Below are positions 42,195 through 51,251 of a stretch of DNA of 64,000 nucleotides, piece by piece; within the stretch, counting starts at the first letter, position 1; each line of letters starts with the position of its first letter. The position numbers and the translations under genes are program-made. The notes beneath the pieces were generated by a model. That model searched no databases, was not told the DNA's origin, and was given only the letters and a program-made list of their open reading frames with translations. Location of the stretch: the NCBI RefSeq assembly GCF_013761175.1, contig NZ_JACDUR010000002.1, positions 372,001 to 436,000 on the forward strand, read 5' to 3'. This DNA is from Nonomuraea soli (GTDB taxonomy: Bacteria; Actinomycetota; Actinomycetes; Streptosporangiales; Streptosporangiaceae).

Positions 42195-43850
42195 ATGCGC
42201 AGATCTGCGGGCCTGCTGGCCGCCGCCTTAGTGACCCTCACCGCCTGCGGGACCAAGGCCGAGGTCGTGACAGGCGGTGAGAACGGCAAGGGCGGCACCC
42301 TCACGGTCCTGGCCACCAGCGACTTCAGCCACCTGGACCCGGCGCGCAACTGGACCATGCGGGAGATGATGTTCGGCTCCCGCCTGCTGTACCGGACGCT
42401 GACGACCTACAAGGCGGGCAGCTCCGAGATCGTGCCCGACCTGGCCACCGACCTCGGCACCTCCTCCGACGGCGGCAAGACCTGGACGTTCACCCTCAAG
42501 GACGGGCTGAAGTACGAGGACGGCACGCCGATCAAGGCCGCCGACGTCAAGCACAACGTCGAGCGCTCGATGGCGCCCGACATCACCGGCGGCCCCGACT
42601 ACGCCAAGAACCTGCTGGTCGGAGGTACGGAGTACAAGGGCCCCTACGACGGCGAGCACCTGGACTCGATCGAGACCCCCGACGACAAGACCATCGTCTT
42701 CAAGCTCAAGCGCCCGGCCGGGGAGTTCTCCTACACCGTGACGCTGCCGACGTTCTCCCCGGTCCCCGAGGCCAAGGACACCAAGGTCGAGTACGACAAC
42801 CGGCCCTTCTCCTCCGGCCCGTACAAGATCGAGAAGTACGAGCGCGGCAAGGAACTCGTCCTGACCCGCAACGAGCACTGGGACGCCACCTCCGACCCGG
42901 TGCGCCTGGCCCTCCCCGACAAGATCCACGTCAAGCAGGGCCAGGACGGCGACACCATCACCGACCGCCTCATCGCCGGCTCGGGCGACGACGCGAACGC
43001 GATCGGCTGGCTGCACGTCGGCCAGCAGAGCCTGTCGAAGATCCTGCCCAACCCGCAGGCCAAGGAGCGCCTGGTCACGATGGTGACCGGCTGCACCGAC
43101 TGGATCAGCTTCAACACCCCCAAGAAGCCCTTCGACGACCCGAAGGTGCGCCAGGCCGTCTACCACGCGCTGGACAAGGAGGCGATCCAGACCGCCTTCG
43201 GCGGGCCCAACATGGCCGAGATCGCCACCGCCTACCTGCCGCCCACCATGACCGGCGGCGCCAAGCAGGACGTCTACGCGATCCCGCCCGCCGGCGACGT
43301 GGAGAAGGCCAAGGCGCTGCTGGCCGAGGCGGGCGTCGCCCTCCCGCTCAAGGTCAAGATGACCACGACCACCACCAGCAACACCACCGAGACGGCTATC
43401 CAGGAGAGCCTGAAGAAGGTCGGCATCGAGGTCGAGCTCAACCCCGTCGACGGCGCCGTCTTCAACGACCACTCCGGCGACCTGGCCAAGGCCGACGAGA
43501 TGTCGGTCCACGGCTGGTGCCCCGACTACCCCAACGGCTCCAGCTTCCTGCCGCCCATCCTCGACGGCCGCAACGTCATGCCGACCGGCAACAGCGGCAA
43601 CACCGCCTTCTTCAAGGACGGCGAGGTCGACAAGAAGATCGACGAGATCTACACCATCGAGGACCCCGCCGCCTCCAACAAGGCCTGGCAGGAGCTCGAC
43701 TCGGCCGTGATGCGGAAACTCCCGATGGCCCCGATCGCCTGGGCCAAGCGCAGCTTCCTGTTCGGCAAGAACGTCACCGGCGTGGCCAACCACCCGGTCT
43801 GGGCCGCCCAGCCCGACTACGCGACGATCGGCGTGAAGAAGTCCTCGTGA
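42195..43850 (+). CDS. ABC importer substrate-binding lipoprotein, family 5 (second system)
   Basis: 551 aa extracellular receptor of the second importer. Lipoprotein signal with lipobox LTAC (Cys18). The SBP_bac_5 fold is recognised from KGGTLTVLATSDFSHLDPAR, the WTFTLKDGLKYEDGTPIKAADVKHNVER block and the RQAVYHALDKEAI segment. GGAGTG precedes the ATG. First gene of a five-gene unit with all components. Peptide, nickel or other solute is possible; His/Met-rich metal sites are not evident, so a peptide-like ligand is preferred. Confidence 0.92.
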   Translation: MRRSAGLLAAALVTLTACGTKAEVVTGGENGKGGTLTVLATSDFSHLDPARNWTMREMMFGSRLLYRTLTTYKAGSSEIVPDLATDLGTSSDGGKTWTFTLKDGLKYEDGTPIKAADVKHNVERSMAPDITGGPDYAKNLLVGGTEYKGPYDGEHLDSIETPDDKTIVFKLKRPAGEFSYTVTLPTFSPVPEAKDTKVEYDNRPFSSGPYKIEKYERGKELVLTRNEHWDATSDPVRLALPDKIHVKQGQDGDTITDRLIAGSGDDANAIGWLHVGQQSLSKILPNPQAKERLVTMVTGCTDWISFNTPKKPFDDPKVRQAVYHALDKEAIQTAFGGPNMAEIATAYLPPTMTGGAKQDVYAIPPAGDVEKAKALLAEAGVALPLKVKMTTTTTSNTTETAIQESLKKVGIEVELNPVDGAVFNDHSGDLAKADEMSVHGWCPDYPNGSSFLPPILDGRNVMPTGNSGNTAFFKDGEVDKKIDEIYTIEDPAASNKAWQELDSAVMRKLPMAPIAWAKRSFLFGKNVTGVANHPVWAAQPDYATIGVKKSS

Positions 43851-44773
43851 CCACCACGCCGATCGAGGCCGCACCCCCTCGCTCGCCGGGCCGCCTCGCG
43901 CTGGCCCGGCTGCGCGCCGACCGGCCCGCCATGGCGGGCCTCGTCATCGTCGCCGTCCTGGTGGCGCTGTCGGCGCTGGCGCCGCTGATCACGTGGTGGA
44001 CCGGCTGGGCCCCCGAGACCTTCGACAAGAGCGCCATCGACCCCGACCTCGGCGGCCTGCCCCGCGGCGCGTGGGGCGGCGTCAGCGCCGAGCACCTGCT
44101 CGGCGTCGAGCCGGTGACCGGCCGCGACCTGCTGGCCAGGGTCCTGTACGGCGGGCAGGTCTCGCTCCTGGTCGCCCTGGCCGCCACCGCGATCACCATG
44201 GTCACCGGCCTCGCCCTCGGCCTGCTGGCCGGTTACCTGGGCGGCTGGGTCGACACCGTGATCAGCCGCCTGATCGACCTGCTCATGTCCTTCCCGAGCC
44301 TGATCTTCATGATCGCCGTGCTCTCGGTCGTGCGCGACGTCAACCGGCTCGTGCTGCTGGTGACCGTCATGGCCGTCTTCGGCTGGACCGTGATCGCCCG
44401 CATCGCCCGCGGCCAGGTGCTCACCCTGAAGCACCGGGAGTACGTCGAGGCCGCCAGGGTCGGCGGCGCCATGACCGGGCACGTGCTGCGCAAGGAGGTC
44501 CTGCCGGGACTGACCGCGCCGATCCTCGTCTACGCCACCCAGTCCATCCCCGCCTACATCGGCGCGGAGGCGGCGCTCAGCTTCCTGGGCGTCGGCGTTC
44601 GGCCGCCCACCCCCTCCTGGGGGCAGATGATCAACAACGCGCGCGGCTGGTTCATGACCGACCCGATGTACCTGGCCGTGCCCTGCTTCTTCCTGGGGCT
44701 CACCGTGCTCGCCTTCACGCTGCTCGGCGACGGCCTGCGCGACGCCTTCGACCCCAAGGAGGAGGCCTCATGA
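43847..44773 (+). CDS. Peptide-type ABC importer permease (DppC-like)
   Basis: 308 aa, six helices. Start GTG overlaps the SBP stop (GTGA). The N-terminal cytoplasmic tail is followed by the first helix at about residues 24-46, and the transport domain carries the EAA loop YVEAARVGGAMTGHVLRKEVLP. Note that DppC precedes DppB here, the reverse of the first importer. Stop overlaps the next ATG (ATGA). Confidence 0.92.
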   Translation: MTTTPIEAAPPRSPGRLALARLRADRPAMAGLVIVAVLVALSALAPLITWWTGWAPETFDKSAIDPDLGGLPRGAWGGVSAEHLLGVEPVTGRDLLARVLYGGQVSLLVALAATAITMVTGLALGLLAGYLGGWVDTVISRLIDLLMSFPSLIFMIAVLSVVRDVNRLVLLVTVMAVFGWTVIARIARGQVLTLKHREYVEAARVGGAMTGHVLRKEVLPGLTAPILVYATQSIPAYIGAEAALSFLGVGVRPPTPSWGQMINNARGWFMTDPMYLAVPCFFLGLTVLAFTLLGDGLRDAFDPKEEAS

Positions 44774-45749
44774 TCCTCTACACGCTGCGCCGCCTCGGCG
44801 CCATGGCCCTGATCCTGCTGGCCATCTGCGCGATCACCTTCTCGGTCTTCTACCTCCTGCCCGACGATCCCGCCCTGGACGCCTGCGGCAAGACCTGCTC
44901 GCCGGAACGCCTGGCCGACGTCAGGCACGCCATGGGGCTCGACCAGCCGGTCGTCGCCCAGTTCGCCGCCTACGTGACGGGCATCTTCACCGGCCGCACC
45001 CTCGGCACGACCGGGCTGGAGTGCGCCGCGCCCTGCCTGGGCTACTCCTGGCAGTACACCACCCCCGTCTGGGACCTGCTCCTGGACCGCCTCGGCGCCT
45101 CCGCCTCGCTGGCCGCGGGCGCCGCCGCCCTGTGGCTGGTGGCCGGCGTGGCGATGGGCGTGGTGGCCGCCGTGCGCAAGGGCACGCTGCTCGACCGCGG
45201 CATCGTGCTGTCGGCGCTGACGATGACCTCCGTGCCCGTCTACCTCATCGCCGCCCTGCTCATCTACTTCGTCATCCTGCGCAGCGAGCTGCTGCCCTAC
45301 CCCGACTACCAGCCGCTGCTGGAGGACCCCGCCGCCTGGGCGGGAGCCCTGGTGCTGCCGTGGATCACCCTGGCAGCCCTCTACGCGGCCATGTACATCA
45401 GGCTCACCCGCGCCTCCATGATCGAGACGATGGCCGAGCCGTACATCCGCACCGCCCGCGCCAAGGGCCTGCCCGAGCGCACCGTGGTCGTCAAGCACGG
45501 GCTGCGCTCGACCGTGACGCCGATCCTCACCATCTTCGGCATCGACCTGGGCGGGCTGCTGGCCGGAGCGATGATCACCGAGACCATGTTCGGCCTGCCC
45601 GGCCTCGGCAAACTCACCTTCGACGCCATCGGCAAGTCCGACCAGCCGGTCGTGCTCGGCGTCACGCTGCTGGCCGCCTTCTTCATCACCTTCGCCAACC
45701 TGGCCGTGGACCTGCTCTACGGCGTGATCGACCCGCGGGTGAGGTACAC

Positions 45750-45753
<4 letters not shown>
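44770..45753 (+). CDS. Peptide-type ABC importer permease (DppB-like)
   Basis: 327 aa, N-terminal helix about residues 9-31, periplasmic loop that contains four Cys residues (DACGKTCSPERL, then LECAAPCLG), probably forming disulphides, and five further helices. EAA loop YIRTARAKGLPERTVVVKHGL; ends with GVIDPRVRYT as DppB proteins do. ATGA-type overlaps on both sides. The extra Cys pairs in the loop are unusual for this family. Confidence 0.92.
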
Positions 45754-46705
<952 letters not shown>

Positions 46706-46709
<4 letters not shown>

Positions 46710-47659
46710 GCGCCCGGCTCACCGAACTCGACCCCTCGTCATCGCGCGAGCCGCTTTTGTCCGTGCGCGACCTGCGGATGACCTTCCGCGGCGGTGTACG
46801 CGCCGTCGACGGCGTCGACTTCGACCTGGCCCCGGGCGAGACCCTGGGCCTGGTCGGGGAGTCCGGCTGCGGCAAGTCCACCACCGGCCGCATGGTCGTG
46901 CGCCTCCTGGAGCCCACCGGCGGCCGCCTCCTCTTCGGCGGACGCGACCTCACCCGGCTCAGCCAGCGCGACCTGCTGCCGATCCGCCGCGACCTGTCGA
47001 TGATCTTCCAGGACCCGTTCTCCTCGCTCAACCCCCGCCAGACCGTGCACCAGATCGTCTCCGGCCCGCGCGACCTGCTCACCCGTGAGCAGGTCGGCGA
47101 CCTCCTCGAACGCGTCGGCCTGTCCGCCCAGCACGCCGGGCGCTTCCCGCACCAGTTCTCCGGCGGCCAGGCCCAGCGCATCGGCATCGCCCGCGCCCTG
47201 GCCTCGGGACCGCGCCTCGTCGTCTGCGACGAGCCCGTCTCCGCGCTGGACGTCTCCATCCAGGCGCAGATCGTCAACCTCCTCGCCGACCTGCAGGCCG
47301 ACCTCGGCCTCGCCTACCTGTTCATCGCCCACGACCTGTCGGTGGTGCGGCACATGTGCGCCAGGGTCGCGGTCATGTACCTCGGCAGGATCGTCGAGAT
47401 CGGCGCCCGCGAGCAGATCTACGGCACGCCCGCCCACCCCTACACGCGGGCGCTGCTGTCGGCCGTGCCCGTGCCCGATCCCGACGTCGAGGCCACCAGG
47501 GAACGCATCGTGCTGCGCGGCGACCCGCCCAGCCCCAAGGCGCCGCCCCCGGGATGCTCCTTCCACCCGCGCTGCCACCTGGCGCAGGACATCTGCCGCA
47601 CGTCCCGCCCCGAGCTGAGGGGGGTGAACGGCCGCCAGGTCGCCTGCCACCTCGCCTAG
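46706..47659 (+). CDS. Peptide-type ABC importer ATPase (DppF-like)
   Basis: 317 aa, last gene of the second importer. Walker [11 protein letters not shown] loop [12 protein letters not shown], signature [10 protein letters not shown], Walker [13 protein letters not shown], His switch AHDLS, and the C-terminal cluster [14 protein letters not shown]. Start overlaps the DppD stop by ATGA. The operon is closed by a tandem 25-bp repeat between this gene and the convergent haemoglobin gene. Confidence 0.95.
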
Positions 47660-47660
47660 C

Positions 47661-47760
47661 CGCGGCGCCGCAGGGCCGCCCTGCCCGCGGCGCCGCAGGG
47701 CCGCGCTGCCCACGGCGCCGCAGGGCCGCGCTGCCCACGGCGTCACAGGGCCACCCTGCT
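47661..47760. repeat. Four tandem 25-bp repeats between convergent genes
   Basis: Units start at 47661, 47686, 47711 and 47736 and differ by a few bases. Units 1 and 4 contain a short hairpin (GCAGGG ccg CCCTGC; CAGGG cca CCCTG). They fill the complete gap between the importer stop and the TAA of the haemoglobin gene. Probably an amplified terminator; no spacers, so not CRISPR. Confidence 0.9.
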
Positions 47761-48200
47761 TACCGCTCCAGGCCGTCCCAGCCCCAGTGGGGTGTGCGCT
47801 GCCCCGGCGGTACGACGGCGTCGGGGCTGTTGTAGGCGAGCACCTCGCCCACCGCCCACTCCATGTACGCCCGCAGCCCGTCGCGGAACGCGGGATCCGC
47901 CGGAAGCCCCGCGTCGTCGGCCGCCCGCACGAAGCAGGCGACGAACCGCGCGCCCAGGTCGCCCTCCATGCCGTTGCGCGCATGGAGGTCGAGCATCCCG
48001 GAGTGGTCGAGCCCGCTGGCCGGCCCGCCGAACACCTCGGCGAGATAGGCGGCCAGACGCGTGACGTGCTCGGGATGCAGCCGACGCGAGAACGGGTGGT
48101 TCAGCACCGGATCGGCCAGGCAACGCTCGTGGTGGGCGGCGGCCAGCGCCTCGAAGGCGGGCAGTCCTCCCGCGAACTCGTACATGGTCGTCCGCGTCAT
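47760..48200 (-). CDS. Truncated haemoglobin (2/2 globin)
   Basis: 146 aa heme protein. The N-terminal MYEFAGGLPAFEALAAAHHERC helix pair, NHPFSRRLHPEHVTRLAAYL and the HSGMLDLHARNGMEGDLGARF helix with the candidate proximal His match group II truncated globins; CWFVRAA-like (ACFVRAADDAGL) follows. Oxygen or NO handling is the usual role. The ATG at 48200 overlaps the MFS stop (ATGA). The protein ends in VVPPGQRTPHWGWDGL, a C-terminal extension typical of actinobacterial members. Confidence 0.9.
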   Translation of the reverse strand: MTRTTMYEFAGGLPAFEALAAAHHERCLADPVLNHPFSRRLHPEHVTRLAAYLAEVFGGPASGLDHSGMLDLHARNGMEGDLGARFVACFVRAADDAGLPADPAFRDGLRAYMEWAVGEVLAYNSPDAVVPPGQRTPHWGWDGLER

Positions 48201-49618
48201 GACCGGGAGTCTGGCACAGCCTCCCGATCGTCGACCAGGACATTGGTCCGTATGGTCACGAACGTCAGGAGCGCGGAGACCACCATCAGCACCGCGCTGA
48301 TCCACATCGCCTGCTTGTAGCCAGCGTCGAACAACGCCGGGTCCTCGAAGGCGTTGCCCACCAGGCCCACCAGGGGCGGGATCGCGGCGACCATGAGCAG
48401 GCTGCCGGTGCGGGCGACAGCGTTGTTCACGCCGCTGGCCGTACCCGCGTAACGCTCGTCGGCGGAGGCCAGCACGGTCGCGGTCAGCGGCGCGACGGCG
48501 GCCGACAGCCCCAGGCCGAAGACGGTCACGGCCGGGATCACCTGGAGCCAGTAGGAGGAGCCCTCGCCCACATAGGCCAGCCAGACGAAGCCGAGCGCCG
48601 CGACCAGGATGCCGATCGTCATCGGCCAGCGGGGGCCGATCCGCTTGGCGACCTCGCCCGCGCGGGCCGACAGCAGCATCATGAGGATCGTCACCGGCAG
48701 CAGGGCTGAGCCCGCGGCGATGGGGGAGAAGCCCGACACCACCTGCAACTGGACGCCGAGCAGGAAGAAGACGATGCCCATCGCGCCGTACATGATCAGC
48801 GTGACGACGTTGATCGCGGAGAACACGCGGTCGGAGAACAGGCCCACGGGCACCAGCGCGTCGGGGGAGCGGCGGATCTCCAGCACCACGAACGCGATCG
48901 CCAGCGCGATGCCCAGGCCGAGCGGGATAGGCGCCCCGCTCTCGATCAGGCCGTAGGTGATGCCTGCCAGGGCGAGCGCGGCCAGGACGCTCCCGGCCAC
49001 GTCGAAGCGCCCGTGCGCCTGCTCGTCGCGGGTCTCGGGCACGTGACGCAACGTCACCCACACCACCAGCGCGGCGAATGGCAGGTTGATCAGGAACGCC
49101 CAGCGCCAGCCGGGCCCCTGCACCAGCCAGCCGCCCAGCAGCGGGCCGATCGCGCTGGCCACGCCGCCGAGCCCCGACCAGGCGCCCACCGCGCGCGGCC
49201 GGTCCTCGCGGCAGAAGGACGCCTGGATGATCGCCAGCGAGCCCGGGGTCAGGAGCGCGCCGCCGACGCCTTGCAGGGCGCGGGAGAGGTTGAGGATCTC
49301 GATCGTGGGCGCCAGCCCGCACAACGCCGAGGCCAGGGCGAACCAGACCGTGCCGATCAGGAAGATCTTCCGCCTGCCGTACCGGTCTCCGAGGCCGCCG
49401 CCCAGCAGGATCAGGCCGGCGAGCGTGAGGGTGTAGGCGTTGATGGTCCACTGGAGGCCGGCCATGTCGGCGTTCAGGTCGTCGCCGATGAAGGGCAGGG
49501 CGACGTTGACCACGGTGGAGTCGAGCATCGCCATGCCGGAGCCGAGCACGGTGGCGAGCAGGATCCACCGGCCCTGCGGGGTGTTCAGACGCACTTGGGC
49601 GAAGGCCATGGTCTTCAT
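48197..49618 (-). CDS. MFS efflux transporter, DHA2 (14-helix, EmrB/QacA) type
   Basis: 473 aa. Motif MLDSTVVNVALPFI in helix 1 is the DHA2 signature; GGGLGDRYGRRKIFLIG is the MFS loop, and GVGGALLTPGSLAII plus GPLLGGWLV complete the antiporter motifs. Proton-driven export of drugs or metabolites. Start at 49618 (GGTGAC five nt upstream); the next ATG three codons later is also possible. Coupled to the haemoglobin gene; the pair could serve nitrosative or drug stress, which is inference. Confidence 0.9.
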   Translation of the reverse strand: MKTMAFAQVRLNTPQGRWILLATVLGSGMAMLDSTVVNVALPFIGDDLNADMAGLQWTINAYTLTLAGLILLGGGLGDRYGRRKIFLIGTVWFALASALCGLAPTIEILNLSRALQGVGGALLTPGSLAIIQASFCREDRPRAVGAWSGLGGVASAIGPLLGGWLVQGPGWRWAFLINLPFAALVVWVTLRHVPETRDEQAHGRFDVAGSVLAALALAGITYGLIESGAPIPLGLGIALAIAFVVLEIRRSPDALVPVGLFSDRVFSAINVVTLIMYGAMGIVFFLLGVQLQVVSGFSPIAAGSALLPVTILMMLLSARAGEVAKRIGPRWPMTIGILVAALGFVWLAYVGEGSSYWLQVIPAVTVFGLGLSAAVAPLTATVLASADERYAGTASGVNNAVARTGSLLMVAAIPPLVGLVGNAFEDPALFDAGYKQAMWISAVLMVVSALLTFVTIRTNVLVDDREAVPDSRS

Positions 49619-49789
49619 CTTGTCACCGGCCACCGACAACCTCGGCGCCCACCTCGGCTTCACCTGGCTGCGGAAACGTTCGAACCGCTGCCTGGCCCTC
49701 CTCCCAGGTGGCGGCAGGAGATCAGGATGGCGCGCCGGAGGAGCCGCGAGCGTGGCCGTCCTCGCCTACCTCGGAGCCCGAGGCACCCC

Positions 49790-50854
49790 CTACTTCCTGC
49801 GCAGCTCTGCCAGGGAGGGCGGGCGCGGCGCGGGGACGTCGTCCTTGCGCAGCGCGGCCGTGACGGCGAATCCTGTGTCGCGGTCGAGCCGGCCCTGGTT
49901 GGCGATGCCCAGGTGCTCGGCGAGGTCGGCGCCGTAGAGGTCGACGGTCGCCTCGGTGAGGTCGGCGAGCGTGGCGACCGCGGCCCGCGCCTGCATCCAG
50001 GCGGCGGCGGCGAGCACCACGGCGATCGCCGCCGACGGCCACCAGACGAGCCCGAGCGCCGCGTAGAGCACCATCCAGCCGACGAGGCGGGCGGCCGCCA
50101 TGAACGCGTCGTTCGCCGACGTCAGCTCGGCGCGGACGGCATCCGGCACGATCAGCCAGAGCCGGGGCCAGGCGGAGTCCAGGTCGAGGCCGTAGCGGGC
50201 ATTGACGCGGACGGCGGGCGCCGTCAGCCGGTCGCCGATCCAGGTGGGGTGGCTCGGCTCGACGATCCCCACCCGCTCGCGGGCCGCCATGGCCGCACGC
50301 ACGCCATCGGCTCCCGCACCGCCGATCGCGTCCGCAGCCGCGCCCCTGCCCGCCCCGCCGCCCGCCCTGTCGCCCTTGCCCGCCCTATCGCCCGCAGCGC
50401 CGACTGCCCTATCGCCTGCAGCGCCGACTGCCCTATCGCCCGCGGCGCCGACCGCGGCGTCGACGGCCGCGCCGATCGCCTCGGCGACGCGCTCGTTGGC
50501 CCGCCTCCAGCGGGCCTGGCGCCGTCGTACCAGCCAGCGCAGTGGAGCACGCTCGCCGGACAGGGTCCACAGATACGCCGTCACGCGGCCCAGGGCCGCG
50601 GCGCACAGCCCGGCACCCGACGCCGCGAGCGACGAGGCGACGACGGCCAGCAGGACTCCGCCCGTCTCCGGCGCCCCCGTGACGGCCAGCCGTACGCCGA
50701 CCCACGTGGCGAGGGCTTGCACGTCGAGCGCCTCGGCGTGCCCCAGCCGGAACCCGACGACCGCGCTGGCCACGAAGAGCAGCCCCGGCAGGACCACCAG
50801 CGTGGCCCAGCGGTCCATGAGCTTCTTGCCCACCTCGCCCAGGAGGGTCGTCAT
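49790..50854 (-). CDS. Membrane protein of the CHAT operon
   Basis: 354 aa, family unknown. Four likely helices: about 18-37, 64-93 (LLAVVASSLAASGAGLCAA) and, later, a pair around 255-292 (VGWMVLYAALGLVWWPSAA). Between the pairs lies a soluble domain, WRRANERVAEAIGAAV onward, with three perfect eight-residue repeats AVGAAGDR and a Gly/Asp-rich linker. The C-terminal soluble part (ATLADLTEATVDLYGADLAE) is helical. Start overlaps the previous gene by ATGA, so it belongs to the CHAT unit and may be its target, anchor or pore. Confidence 0.75.
   Translation of the reverse strand: MTTLLGEVGKKLMDRWATLVVLPGLLFVASAVVGFRLGHAEALDVQALATWVGVRLAVTGAPETGGVLLAVVASSLAASGAGLCAAALGRVTAYLWTLSGERAPLRWLVRRRQARWRRANERVAEAIGAAVDAAVGAAGDRAVGAAGDRAVGAAGDRAGKGDRAGGGAGRGAAADAIGGAGADGVRAAMAARERVGIVEPSHPTWIGDRLTAPAVRVNARYGLDLDSAWPRLWLIVPDAVRAELTSANDAFMAAARLVGWMVLYAALGLVWWPSAAIAVVLAAAAWMQARAAVATLADLTEATVDLYGADLAEHLGIANQGRLDRDTGFAVTAALRKDDVPAPRPPSLAELRRK
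50383..50454. repeat. 24-bp tandem repeat, three copies, in frame
   Basis: Three nearly identical 24-bp units coding for AVGAAGDR in the membrane protein gene on the minus strand. Copy number may vary without frame loss. Confidence 0.85.
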
Positions 50855-51237
50855 GCGCTGATCTCCTTCTCGACCAGCGGTACGTCACGCACGCTGCACC
50901 GGGGTACGGCTCCCGCCACGGGCAGCCAGCGTGCGCACGACGCCGTCGGGCAGGCCCACACCGTGATCTTGGGTCGTGGCCCGTCCGCGGCGACGGGCGA
51001 CGGCCGGTAGGCGCGCCACCTCGGCGGGACCAGGCCTCCGGGGATTCCGTAGGCGACGAGGTGGGCGTCGAGGTCGTCGAGATCTCGTTCGAGCGTCGTG
51101 GTGTCGCCACCGGGTGCGAGCGCGGCGAGGATGCGATCGAGCAACGCGCCCGCGTCGCGCTCCGCGACGATCTCCCGCAGGTCGTCGCGCTCCATCTCGC
51201 GACAGACGGCGGCGATGCGCCGGGCCAGCTGTGACAT
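50851..51237 (-). CDS. Small Cys-containing protein between CHAT protease and membrane protein
   Basis: 128 aa, no recognised family. N-terminal half is helical (MSQLARRIAAVCREMERDDL, then LDRILAALAPGG) and resembles a small protein-protein interaction domain. The C-terminal part ITVWACPTASCARWLPV, followed by PRCSVRDVPLVEKEI, has three Cys (96, 101, 114) in a zinc-ribbon-like arrangement with the fourth ligand unclear. GAGGTGAGC precedes the ATG, and the stop overlaps the membrane protein start. It likely bridges the CHAT protease to its partner, which is inference from operon position. Confidence 0.7.
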   Translation of the reverse strand: MSQLARRIAAVCREMERDDLREIVAERDAGALLDRILAALAPGGDTTTLERDLDDLDAHLVAYGIPGGLVPPRWRAYRPSPVAADGPRPKITVWACPTASCARWLPVAGAVPRCSVRDVPLVEKEISA

Positions 51238-51251
51238 GCTCACCTCGGGAT

